From: Salinispirillum marinum
GTDB lineage: Bacteria; Pseudomonadota; Gammaproteobacteria; Pseudomonadales; Natronospirillaceae
DNA: 64,000 nt
Assembly: GCF_042651565.1 (NCBI RefSeq)
Contig: NZ_JBHSDF010000003.1
Direction: 5' to 3' (one strand)
Shown here: positions 9,258 to 17,233 of the stretch, one piece after another
How the letters are laid out: every line of letters starts with the position of its first letter
How positions within the stretch are numbered: position 1 is the first letter of the stretch
Made by a program: the position numbers and the translations under genes
Notes under the pieces: generated by a model
Databases searched by the model: none
Told to the model about the DNA's origin: nothing
Seen by the model: the letters and a program-made list of their open reading frames with translations, nothing else

Positions 9258-10412
9258 CTAGTACGGCCATTCCGTTCGTACGGCGGGTAACACATAGGCA
9301 TGGGTTAGCCGCCAAATGATGTACAACATCACCAGCGGCAGAATCAGCGTTTCCATGGTGTAAATCACCAACAGCTGAATCAGCCGCTCAATCAAACCGT
9401 CGGAAAATGCCCTCAGGCCATCTAACAACTCGGTGGCTTGCCCGGCGATGTCACGCATCCACCCCAGCATGCCTTGCTGGCTTTCTACTAAGGTTTCGCC
9501 AGTTTGTAACTGGTCGGTCGTAATGTTGATTTCCTGCTGTGCTTGTTGGCGCGGGCCGTCCAGTACCTGTTCCGTAATCAACCCCACTGCCGCAGCACCC
9601 AAAGGAATGCCCAAGCGCATCACCACCATCAACGCCACAAATAATCGGGCAAAGGTTTTGGGCGGGGCATGATAGCTCGGTGGTAAAACAAACAATAACA
9701 GTAAGCACACGCATAACGCCGGGCCGAAGACCACTATGGCCATGGTTTGGCCCATTTCCATCACCAGCAATTGAATACCGATGGAGGTCATCGCCAACAC
9801 CATCACATCAGAGTAGCGTACGGCCATGTCTTGTACCGGTTTAAACACTTGGCCGGGTTTGAACGACGCTACCCCAACACCCACTTGCGCTTCCGCAAAA
9901 AACGCAATGGCACGGTCAATTAACCGTGCCGAGGCATAGGAACTTGCGGCCAACAACAGTGAACGTTGCAGGGTTTCTGTGGCTGTGCTTTCTAAGGGTG
10001 CCAAAGCCGGGTTAATGACGTGTTTTTCCGCCATGCCCGTGACCAAAACGCCAAAGAAAGCCGCCAATACAGCGCCTGCCACCCAACGCCGTGACAGTGG
10101 GATGGGGCGGGCGATTTTGGGTTTTTGCCGTACAGTGGGAGGTTGGTCAGGTTCTGCAACGGTTTTACGCCCGTGTAGCCACTGGCTTGTCCATGTGGTG
10201 AAGGGCAGCAAGAAACACAGCAAGCCCAAAGCCGTATCCTTGGCTGTGTGTACCTTCAGCCATTGCTTGAAACTCAGCAGACCAACGCCCGTTCCAAACA
10301 ACAGGGCATAACTTATCCATGGGAATTGCCCGGTGAGCGTGAAGGCATACAAAAATGTGGCGTCCAACAGCAGCAGTGGCCAAGCCGTTTTGTAACGCCA
10401 AAGGATGTTCAT
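9258..10412 (-). CDS. Unknown multi-pass membrane protein
   Basis: I do not recognise this protein. It has 384 residues from the ATG at 10412 (a TTG six codons upstream is an alternative). Three or four N-terminal hydrophobic segments come first, then a basic, proline-rich cytoplasmic linker (about residues 85-110). A helix begins at RRWVAGAVLAAFF, and further hydrophobic segments lie near 215-250 and 265-285. A Gln/Asp/Glu-rich amphipathic stretch (about 290-350, possible coiled coil) and a final membrane helix complete it. It is convergent with the aminotransferase gene (6-base gap) and divergent from tag. No enzymatic motif is visible. Confidence 0.7.
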   Translation of the reverse strand: MNILWRYKTAWPLLLLDATFLYAFTLTGQFPWISYALLFGTGVGLLSFKQWLKVHTAKDTALGLLCFLLPFTTWTSQWLHGRKTVAEPDQPPTVRQKPKIARPIPLSRRWVAGAVLAAFFGVLVTGMAEKHVINPALAPLESTATETLQRSLLLAASSYASARLIDRAIAFFAEAQVGVGVASFKPGQVFKPVQDMAVRYSDVMVLAMTSIGIQLLVMEMGQTMAIVVFGPALCVCLLLLFVLPPSYHAPPKTFARLFVALMVVMRLGIPLGAAAVGLITEQVLDGPRQQAQQEINITTDQLQTGETLVESQQGMLGWMRDIAGQATELLDGLRAFSDGLIERLIQLLVIYTMETLILPLVMLYIIWRLTHAYVLPAVRTEWPY

Positions 10413-10536
10413 AACAGTATCCAATGCCAAAGAGGTCTTACTAGAGTAGCTTCCCTAGCGGTAGGCTGCCAGCGTAACCATGATGGGCTATAGTGAGCAC
10501 CATGTATTTCCCTTAAATTCGGCAAAAGGACACATT

Positions 10537-11142
10537 ATGTCTTTGTTTACCGGCCCTGATGGCCAAGCGCGTTGTTCATGGTGCAGCGCTACACCCGAGT
10601 ACATGGCCTATCACGACCGGGAGTGGGGGTTCCCGGTCGTGGATGACCTACGGCTGTTTGAGAAAATCTGTTTAGAAGGTTTTCAGTCCGGGTTAAGCTG
10701 GCGCACGATTCTCACCAAGCGCGAAAACTTCCGCACTGCCTTTGCGGGTTTCGATTTCAACGTCATCGCCCGGTTCACCCAAGCCGATGTTGAACGCCTG
10801 CTGCAAGACGCCGGTATTGTGCGGCACAGAGGCAAAATTGAAGCGGTGATCAACAACGCCGCACGAGCTCAAGAAATGGTCGCGAAAGAAGGCTCGCTGG
10901 CAGCGTTCTTCTGGCGCTATGAAGAACCCAGTGCCAACCAACCGGCCAGCCCACCCGTAGCCACCACGGCAATTTCTATTGCGCTGTCGAAAGAATTGAA
11001 AAAGCGCGGTTGGAAATTCGTCGGCCCCACCACCGCGTATGCCTTTATGCAGGCCATGGGCTTGGTGAACGATCATGCCGAAGGCTGTGCGGCTCGGGAA
11101 CAGGTGGCCACAGCACGGCGGCAATTCACGGTGCCGCGTTGA
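10537..11142 (+). CDS. tag: DNA-3-methyladenine glycosylase I
   Basis: Base-excision repair glycosylase that removes 3-methyladenine from alkylated DNA. The 201 residues are slightly longer than typical Tag. Landmarks are the zinc-binding N-terminal CSWC motif, YHDREWGFPV, FEKICLEGFQSGLSW, IVRHRGKIEAVINNA (helix-hairpin-helix region), and the C-terminal FVGPTTAYAFMQAMGLVNDH with its zinc-ligand His and following Cys. The ATG at 10537 has AAAGGA a few bases upstream; the frame is open from 10480 but that extension is unlike the family. It appears monocistronic, with 126 bases before the next gene. Confidence 0.96.
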   Translation: MSLFTGPDGQARCSWCSATPEYMAYHDREWGFPVVDDLRLFEKICLEGFQSGLSWRTILTKRENFRTAFAGFDFNVIARFTQADVERLLQDAGIVRHRGKIEAVINNAARAQEMVAKEGSLAAFFWRYEEPSANQPASPPVATTAISIALSKELKKRGWKFVGPTTAYAFMQAMGLVNDHAEGCAAREQVATARRQFTVPR

Positions 11143-11268
11143 ATCGAACGAACCTTCAAGTTTCAGACGCATTCAGATCCGCCTATACTGAATGGATTGT
11201 GTTACCAACGTTATTAGCCCAAGGGTACGTGCTGTTCCGCCATAACCCTGTTGTTGAGCCTTTTTTGC

Positions 11269-12951
11269 ATGTCTTATGTAACACCACAAGTACCCGATGA
11301 GGGTAGCGGTTCGGCTTCTATCGACCTAGTGCCGTCACTCAGCGAGCTGGTCAACATGGTGGCTGAACGTAAGGCCGACTTTCCCGATCTCATTGTTGCC
11401 TTGTCGCCACTCATTCACCAAGGCAGCGCCTTACCTACGGAAACTGCCTTGGAATTGTCGGTGGCCCTGCACGACATTGAAGCGGAAGCGCTGGAAGAAG
11501 ACGCCCTATACCGCCTGGTGAATCAGCAATCTGCGCCGGCCATTGCCATGAACGCAGTGGGTACTGTCCTGGCGCTGAATGTGGCGGCCCGGCAGTTGTT
11601 TGGTCTGGCGCTGGGTGATAGCGTGGCGCAATTGGGTGTGGACGAGGAGGCGCTGCACGCATTTCAACAACGTTTGGCTGAGGTGTCCGGGCCAACTATG
11701 CTCAAGGTGGTTCGCCCGGACGCCGATGGCTTGCCCATGGTGATGATTGGGCGCTATAACCATCAATACCGTGCCTTTGTCCTCACCACCTTGCAGCATC
11801 ATTGGCCGGAGTCTATCGACAAGGCGCTGGAAGCACTCTTTCAACTCACGCGTTCCGAGCGTGATGTGTTGTCCTGTTTGGCACAAGGGCAAACCGCGGA
11901 ACAGATCGCGCACAGTCGTTCCCGCACCCTAGGCACCGTGCGCCAACAAATCAAAACGGTGTTGCACAAGTTGGGTGCTACAACCCAGGTGCAAGCGGCT
12001 ACTTTGGCATCGGCAGCGGCCAATGCTCTGGTCGATATGCCGCAAGGCAGTGATACGCTCATGCTACGTCAAGCCAGTTCTGATATGACACTGGCTGAAT
12101 TTACGCGTAACGGTCGCCGCATCGGTTGGCGCAGGTTTGGTCAAGCAGGTGGCCAACCGGTGGTGTTTCTGCATGGCCCGTTCTTTGGTGCAGGGGAGTT
12201 CGTGGCCGACCGTCAGTGGGCTGCACAACTGGGTTTGGATGTCTTTGCGCTCGAACGTCCGGGCTATGGCCGGACCGATATTTCCGATCGTAAAGTACCG
12301 GTAGTAGAGGCCATGGTCGGCGACATTCTGGCGTTAATGGAGGATCAAGGTATCCAACGGGCTACTTTTCTTACCCATGAAGTCGCCCTAATTCCAGCCT
12401 TGCAGTTGGCGCAACAAGCACCGGATCGCTTGGTCAAAATCGTAGGTGTATCCGCCGCCCCACCGTTTCAAGCGCTGGCGCAAGTTAACGCCATGCCGGC
12501 ACAACAAAGCATTTTTATTTGGGCTGCCCAACACGCCCGATGGCTAGTGCGGTTACTTATCCGTTTGGGCATGGTTCGGCTGCGTAAGTTAGGGCCAGAT
12601 CGCTGGATGGATGCCGTGTTCGGTGAAGTACCAGGCGATATGGCCGTGCTGAATCGCCCTGAATTGCAACCCGGCATTATCGGTTCGTACAGCTACAACA
12701 TAAACCAAATGGGCGCCGGTTTCGAAGTCGACTTACAACTGACGTTCGGTGCCTGGGCAGAATTGATCCAGCAAAATAAAGTGCCCGTAACCTTGCTGCA
12801 TGGTGAAGACAACCAAACCACCCGCTACGAATATGCCCAGATTTTCACCCAATTAAATCCGAACATTAGGCTCATTGGTGTTTCGGGCAGTGGGCAAACG
12901 CTGGCGGTCGAGCGACCCGACGTGATCTATCCGCAGTTGGTAGCAACGTAA
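11269..12951 (+). CDS. PAS-like / LuxR-type HTH / degenerate alpha-beta hydrolase regulator, copy 1
   Basis: A 560-residue three-part protein. A helical and PAS-like N-terminus (PAIAMNAVGTVLALN onward) leads to a LuxR-type helix-turn-helix around residues 190-255 (LTRSERDVLSCLAQGQTAEQIA, then TVRQQIKTVLHKLGA). The C-terminal 280 residues follow the alpha/beta-hydrolase pattern: VFLHGPFFGAGEF, LERPGYGRTD, a nucleophile elbow and a terminal LLHGEDNQTT. The elbow reads THEVA with Glu371 where Ser/Cys/Asp is expected, and the final catalytic His position is Gln543 (GSGQTL). The fold is probably kept but hydrolysis lost, suggesting ligand binding that controls DNA binding. The HTH lies in the middle, not at the C-terminus as in ordinary LuxR proteins. 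The paralogue starts 21 bases downstream. Confidence 0.78.
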   Translation: MSYVTPQVPDEGSGSASIDLVPSLSELVNMVAERKADFPDLIVALSPLIHQGSALPTETALELSVALHDIEAEALEEDALYRLVNQQSAPAIAMNAVGTVLALNVAARQLFGLALGDSVAQLGVDEEALHAFQQRLAEVSGPTMLKVVRPDADGLPMVMIGRYNHQYRAFVLTTLQHHWPESIDKALEALFQLTRSERDVLSCLAQGQTAEQIAHSRSRTLGTVRQQIKTVLHKLGATTQVQAATLASAAANALVDMPQGSDTLMLRQASSDMTLAEFTRNGRRIGWRRFGQAGGQPVVFLHGPFFGAGEFVADRQWAAQLGLDVFALERPGYGRTDISDRKVPVVEAMVGDILALMEDQGIQRATFLTHEVALIPALQLAQQAPDRLVKIVGVSAAPPFQALAQVNAMPAQQSIFIWAAQHARWLVRLLIRLGMVRLRKLGPDRWMDAVFGEVPGDMAVLNRPELQPGIIGSYSYNINQMGAGFEVDLQLTFGAWAELIQQNKVPVTLLHGEDNQTTRYEYAQIFTQLNPNIRLIGVSGSGQTLAVERPDVIYPQLVAT

Positions 12952-12972
12952 GCGGCCCTAAAGTAAGGCGAC

Positions 12973-14643
12973 ATGACCGATTTAACAACAAACGATAATC
13001 CATTAAGCCCGCACCAAATTCGAGAACTGGTGCTCCGTATCGGCACCAAGGCCGAAGAGTTTCAGGCTTTAGTGGCCTTGTTGCAGCCCATGTTAACAAG
13101 TGGCGAAGAACTGCCCGCCGAAACGGCATTGGCGCTATCCAATGCCTTGCATGAGCTGGAAGATGTGGCTGACACGCGAGATGCACTGAACAGCATGGTC
13201 GACGGCTATATCGCACCTGCCTTGGTGCTGGATGAATATGGCCGTGTATTGTCGACCAACCAAGGTTTGCGGCAACAAATCGACTTGAGTGCTGGTGCGA
13301 CTCTTGCTCAGCTGGGTGTGACGGAGTCGTCTTTTGAGGACTTCAAAGCAAGACTGACCGAGCACGCAAAGAGTACACTCCTCAATCTAAGTCCGCAGCA
13401 CCGATCACAGTACAGCAAACCACTACTCATGCTAGGGCAGCGCGGAACCCAGCCGGGGGTGTATCTCCTCGTGGCCTTGCAACAGCATTGGCCCGCCTCA
13501 ATTGAACGTGCGGTTACGGACTTATTTGGTTTGTCCCCGCGCGAGTCGGCGGTGCTGGCCGGTTTAGCCTCCGGGCTGACCCTGGAAGAAATCGCGCTGC
13601 AGAATGAACGCAAACTCAGCACCGTGCGGCAGCAAACCAAGTCTTTGGTAAAAAAAATGGGCGCGGCAACCCAAACCCAAGCCGCCACCTTAGCTGCAGC
13701 GGCCTCCAATGCCGTCAACCGAACACTGGAGTCCGATGTGATGGGTGCGTTGCCGAACCAGCGCACGCCCTGGTTGACCGGTGAACAGCAACGGGATGGC
13801 CGACGCATAGGCTGGCGTCGCTTTGGTAAAGCCGGTGGCGTACCGGTATTGTTCGTGCACGGGCCATCGTTTGGTGCGGGTGAGTTTGAGCATGACCGTT
13901 ATTGGGCCACGCATTTCGGGCTGGATGTGGTCGCCATTGAGCGTCCCGGGTACGGCCGTACGGATCGACCGCATCGGCATGATGATGCGTTGCAATGCCA
14001 GGTGGACGATATTCAAGCGGTATTAGATACGCTCGATGTAACGCCCAAACGCGTGGTGGCCCATGAAGTGGGATTGATCATTGCCTTGGCATGGGCGGCT
14101 CAGCAACCCCAGCCTGTTCAGCGTATCGTGGGTGTATCCTGTGCCCCGCCTTTTCACAGCATTGAACAACTCAGTGACATGCCTGCCCAGCAAGGCATAT
14201 TTATACTTGCCGCACGGCATGCCCCATGGATGGCGAAATTGTTGTTGCGATTACTGGTTATACGGCTGCGTCAACTGGGGTCTGAACGCTGGTATGAAGC
14301 GGTATTTGGTGATGTACCCAATGACTTTTCCGTGACACAGAGGCCTGCATTTCATCAAGGTGTGGTGGCGGTATATCCCTTTTATACACGACAATCCGGT
14401 GCCGGGTTTGAGGTGGATCTGCAGGTCATGATCCGGGATTGGGGGCACTTAGTGAAAGAGTGCGACGTACCGCTGACGTTATTGCATGGTAACGACAACC
14501 CGACTACGCCGGTTGAATACTTGAGTGTATTCCAAGCGCTGAACCCTAACGTGGAGATTCATTGCATAGAAAAAAGCGGGCTCACATTGGCATTGAGTGA
14601 GCCCGAGCGGATTTATCGAGAAATTGCCCGATCGTCAGCATAG
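12973..14643 (+). CDS. PAS-like / LuxR-type HTH / degenerate alpha-beta hydrolase regulator, copy 2
   Basis: Tandem paralogue of the preceding gene, 556 residues, same domain order and clear similarity throughout. The PAS-like part starts near PALVLDEYGRVLSTN. The HTH contains LSPRESAVLAGLASGLTLEE and TVRQQTKSLVKKMGAATQ. The hydrolase-like part keeps LFVHGPSFGAGEF, IERPGYGRTDRP and LLHGNDNPTTPVEY. As in copy 1 the nucleophile elbow is AHEVG (Glu365), and the catalytic His position is Leu537. The retained HE(V) motif in both copies despite divergence elsewhere argues for selection on that site. Probably co-transcribed with copy 1; heterodimerisation is possible but not shown. Confidence 0.78.
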   Translation: MTDLTTNDNPLSPHQIRELVLRIGTKAEEFQALVALLQPMLTSGEELPAETALALSNALHELEDVADTRDALNSMVDGYIAPALVLDEYGRVLSTNQGLRQQIDLSAGATLAQLGVTESSFEDFKARLTEHAKSTLLNLSPQHRSQYSKPLLMLGQRGTQPGVYLLVALQQHWPASIERAVTDLFGLSPRESAVLAGLASGLTLEEIALQNERKLSTVRQQTKSLVKKMGAATQTQAATLAAAASNAVNRTLESDVMGALPNQRTPWLTGEQQRDGRRIGWRRFGKAGGVPVLFVHGPSFGAGEFEHDRYWATHFGLDVVAIERPGYGRTDRPHRHDDALQCQVDDIQAVLDTLDVTPKRVVAHEVGLIIALAWAAQQPQPVQRIVGVSCAPPFHSIEQLSDMPAQQGIFILAARHAPWMAKLLLRLLVIRLRQLGSERWYEAVFGDVPNDFSVTQRPAFHQGVVAVYPFYTRQSGAGFEVDLQVMIRDWGHLVKECDVPLTLLHGNDNPTTPVEYLSVFQALNPNVEIHCIEKSGLTLALSEPERIYREIARSSA

Positions 14644-14666
14644 CCATCCATGGCCTCTTATTGAAT

Positions 14667-15689
14667 CTACTGAATCAAGCCTGATCGGTTGAAATCGGCC
14701 GGTTGGGCAGTACGTACCGGGCGCAGACGGAAACCGAGGTCAACCACTTGGCTGGCACTGGCACTGGGTGCGCAATTAACGATATTGGCATCCGTGCACG
14801 CCACTTCATACAAATCCAATGGATTGGCGCGGCCCCAGGGTGTAATCCGAAAGCTCTTCTCTCCTCCCGTATAACCATAGTCATAAGTCACTAAGCTGGT
14901 CGTACCCAAGCGTTGGCCTGGCGCGTATAGGGCAGTTCCAGTTCCAGGCAAATTACCTTCTGCACTGATTGGGTGAAAATGTGCTACGTGAATCAACTCG
15001 ACAATACTTGTGCTCGTGGCTCCTGGGCGATCCCCTCCGAGTGTGGAGGTTAGGAAGGTGTTAAAGAAAAAGTTCTTTGTAGCATTGTTGTTATAGAGGC
15101 TAGCTTGAGTGTTGACGGTAGCAGCATCTCGGGAATAAATACCATAAGGGCGAGTGCTCGCCGCCGAGTCGTTGCTTCGATTAATGTCGTGCTGATAGTT
15201 GCTAGCATCAACAAACTGGTTGGGAAAAACCACGTTGTTCACATAGCTGTTGCCATTGCTGCTCGGCGTGGCACAGGTCTCGAATAGAGTGAGCATTTCG
15301 CGCGCGTTGGGGATGCGCCAGTTATTGTAACCGGCCAAACGGGAGGCAGCGCCCAGTGGATTTGAAATTTTCTCGGGTAGGGCATTTGTCCAACTACTTC
15401 CAAAATAGGCTTGTAAGTCGATCTCGCCATCAAACTCCATATAGGCAAGCGCATCCTCAAAAGTCACGCGGGTATCACCTAGATCGGTTGGGTTTGTACA
15501 GGCTCCACTGACATCCCATGTTTGGCCAACACTGCAAGCCTGCCACATCAAACCAGTTGGTTTGTGTATGACCACCCCATCGGTGTAGCGTAAGAAGTCG
15601 CTGGTGGGCGTACTTGGTTGACAGGTTTGCGCTAAGGCTTGAACGGTAAAGAGCGCTCCAATACCGAAGGCTAAAAGTTGTGCTTTCAT
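14667..15689 (-). CDS. Exported DUF1566-type protein
   Basis: A 340-residue secreted protein with a signal peptide (MKAQLLAFGIGALFTVQALA, cleavage predicted before QTCQP). It holds DUF1566/Lcl-type features: DGVVIHKPTGLMWQACSVGQTW, a domain often preceded by Thr-Val-Thr-F-x-x-A, NNWRIPNAREMLTLF, and a C-terminal GFRLRPVRT strand. Several cysteines (CQP, CSVG, CTNP, CATP, CTDANIVNC) suggest disulfides. These domains occur in surface proteins of marine proteobacteria and are structurally related to sulfatase-modifying/C-lectin-like folds, but no function is established. It lies 11 bases downstream of a second protein of the same class, so the two form an operon. Confidence 0.75.
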   Translation of the reverse strand: MKAQLLAFGIGALFTVQALAQTCQPSTPTSDFLRYTDGVVIHKPTGLMWQACSVGQTWDVSGACTNPTDLGDTRVTFEDALAYMEFDGEIDLQAYFGSSWTNALPEKISNPLGAASRLAGYNNWRIPNAREMLTLFETCATPSSNGNSYVNNVVFPNQFVDASNYQHDINRSNDSAASTRPYGIYSRDAATVNTQASLYNNNATKNFFFNTFLTSTLGGDRPGATSTSIVELIHVAHFHPISAEGNLPGTGTALYAPGQRLGTTSLVTYDYGYTGGEKSFRITPWGRANPLDLYEVACTDANIVNCAPSASASQVVDLGFRLRPVRTAQPADFNRSGLIQ

Positions 15690-15700
15690 GAATATGCTCC

Positions 15701-16912
15701 TTATTGGCTGCTCAGGTCGTTAACATACAGCGTGCGCGCGCTGCTCGACGCTCCTGTACCATTAGTGTCGAAGGTTGAACGCACCCCGGTGGTGTAATTG
15801 ATGACCCAGTTGTGGAAGTTGGAGCCAAGGCTATCGTTCTGAACGCCAGTACCGGCATTTGGGCCTGATAAAGCTGCTGGATAAGGTGAGCTTGTCCAAT
15901 ACCACGCATCTTGGGGCGCGAAGCTAAACCAAGTGGTGTCTACGCTGACCCCCGTGCGGCTGTACTGCAACAGGCTCTCGGCCTCGGCCTTAGTGGGTAG
16001 CCGCCAGCCACTGGTCAAGCCACATGCTGAAGCTCGTTCAGCCGCTCCAATGGTCGTGTCATAGTCGAGGGCTGAGTTTCCTGCATCGGACCGCCATACA
16101 AGACCCGTGACGTTGTCGCGGAAGCATTCTTGGTCAGTGCTTGTCGCTGGCAAGGCTTGTCCAGTGGGCCCCAGCTTGGTGTAATCGAAACCGGCTTTAC
16201 CACTGCCCACTTTGATTAGTTGGTCATCGGCATCACGGCCCGTATTGCCGTCTTGCTGTGGGGCTCGGCCAGATGGAAGATTCACAGCATTTGAAAATAC
16301 TGCTTTTGGCCAAAGATTGGCGCCGCTGGGTAGGTCGTCGCAGCTCGAAATTCCATTGGGGAAACTACCGGTAGTAATGCTGATGCAGTTGGCTTCACCT
16401 GTGTCATTGATCGCTCCTGCTACCACCGCTAACTGGGAACTGATCGCTAATTGAGAGGACCCGGAAACAGCCTCCACTCTTAGGTTGAGTAATTTGCCGT
16501 TTTCCAGGCCGGTAACCAAACATGGCGACTGCGAGCAGGTGAATGTAGCGCTTCCTCCCGCTGAAGGGCTGCTCGCACTTATTTCAGATGTGTTGGTATA
16601 AACTATGTAGCTTGTCGCTCCAGATGCTGTTGCAAAGTTAACAATGACCCCACCACTAACGGCTTGATGACGAGCAGTTAACGTCGAGGTGTTTGTGTTG
16701 GTAGAACCAGAGCTAGAACCAGAGCTAGAACCACCGGTATTTCCATTATTGGACGAACCATCGGACGAGCCCGAACTATTACTTCCGTTTGAGCTACTCT
16801 GAGTTGTGCCGTCAGACGTGCTATTTGTCCCGCTAGACTCACTTGTACTGTTGCACGCTGCCAGCATAAGGGTGCTGGTACAGAGCAATGCAGTTAATAG
16901 GTGTTTATTCAT
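15701..16912 (-). CDS. Lipoprotein with Ser/Gly/Asn-rich linker and DUF1566-type domain
   Basis: A 403-residue predicted lipoprotein. The N-terminus has a signal peptide and lipobox ending at Cys20 (LMLAAC). A low-complexity spacer of Ser, Gly, Asn and Thr follows (about residues 21-78). A fibronectin-like or beta-rich segment comes next (HQAVSGGVIVNFATASGATSY), then a DUF1566/Lcl-type domain: DNVTGLVWRSD, SGWRLPTKAEAESL and DAWYWTSSPY. The architecture suggests a surface domain held away from the outer membrane by a flexible tether. It is first in the operon with the 14667 gene. Its spacer DNA contains a short duplicated Ser-Gly-rich stretch near 16706-16730. Confidence 0.78.
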   Translation of the reverse strand: MNKHLLTALLCTSTLMLAACNSTSESSGTNSTSDGTTQSSSNGSNSSGSSDGSSNNGNTGGSSSGSSSGSTNTNTSTLTARHQAVSGGVIVNFATASGATSYIVYTNTSEISASSPSAGGSATFTCSQSPCLVTGLENGKLLNLRVEAVSGSSQLAISSQLAVVAGAINDTGEANCISITTGSFPNGISSCDDLPSGANLWPKAVFSNAVNLPSGRAPQQDGNTGRDADDQLIKVGSGKAGFDYTKLGPTGQALPATSTDQECFRDNVTGLVWRSDAGNSALDYDTTIGAAERASACGLTSGWRLPTKAEAESLLQYSRTGVSVDTTWFSFAPQDAWYWTSSPYPAALSGPNAGTGVQNDSLGSNFHNWVINYTTGVRSTFDTNGTGASSSARTLYVNDLSSQ

Positions 16913-17099
16913 GGGCTATCAGCTTCCTTTATTGAAAGTTGGCACAAAGGTAAGTCAGGTTTCTGACCCGGTGCATTCAATGAAGGCTGAGGCTAAAGGG
17001 ATTGGCAGAATCCGGCATCTACCATATGGTACAAGTCGGTCTGTTTTTAGCTGGAAACTCTGTAAATATGGTGCGTAATGTGACGGGGTTCACATTTTT

Positions 17100-17115
17100 A
17101 TGACCAGTCGGTCAG
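17100..17115. promoter_or_regulatory. Dyad TGACC-AGTC-GGTCA in the gap upstream of the lipoprotein gene
   Basis: Perfect 5-base inverted repeat with a 4-base spacer at 17101-17114, the same layout as the purine-gene dyads at 24021, 25486 and 47890. It lies about 190 bases upstream of the lipoprotein start and beyond the 3' end of puuD, so it is badly placed for the purine operon. It may be a chance match or a site for another regulator. The rest of the 320-base gap (16913-17233) holds the lipoprotein leader and the hairpin at 17203. Confidence 0.3.
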
Positions 17116-17202
17116 TTGGTTGCTCGGGAACAGATATCCATAACACGGAAACGTAAATCCATGAGCTGCTGTTGGCAATGGTTTAAGGTTATTCTGTGCG
17201 GG

Positions 17203-17228
17203 TGGATCCCCGCCTGCGCGGGGAGTGA
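17203..17228. repeat. REP-like hairpin (CCCCGC-CTGC-GCGGGG)
   Basis: The stem CCCCGC at 17208-17213 pairs with GCGGGG at 17218-17223 around a CTGC loop and is flanked by TGGAT and AGTGA. This closely resembles the short extragenic palindromes of the GGATCCCCGCCTGCGCGGGGATGAC type found between genes in many proteobacteria. It sits just past the puuD stop codon (17234, minus strand), where it could stabilise the 3' end of the purine mRNA. There is no T-run, so an intrinsic terminator is not supported. Confidence 0.6.
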
Positions 17229-17233
17229 AAAAA

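Noticed and set aside
14578..14604. Inverted repeat GGGCTCAC/GTGAGCCC near the end of the second pseudohydrolase gene
   Set aside because: It lies within coding sequence, has a 11-base loop and no T-run, so it is not called a terminator.
17100..17115. Fourth member of the purine operator set
   Set aside because: It is 190 bases from the lipoprotein start and behind the purine operon; symmetry alone is not enough, so it is kept only as a low-confidence site.
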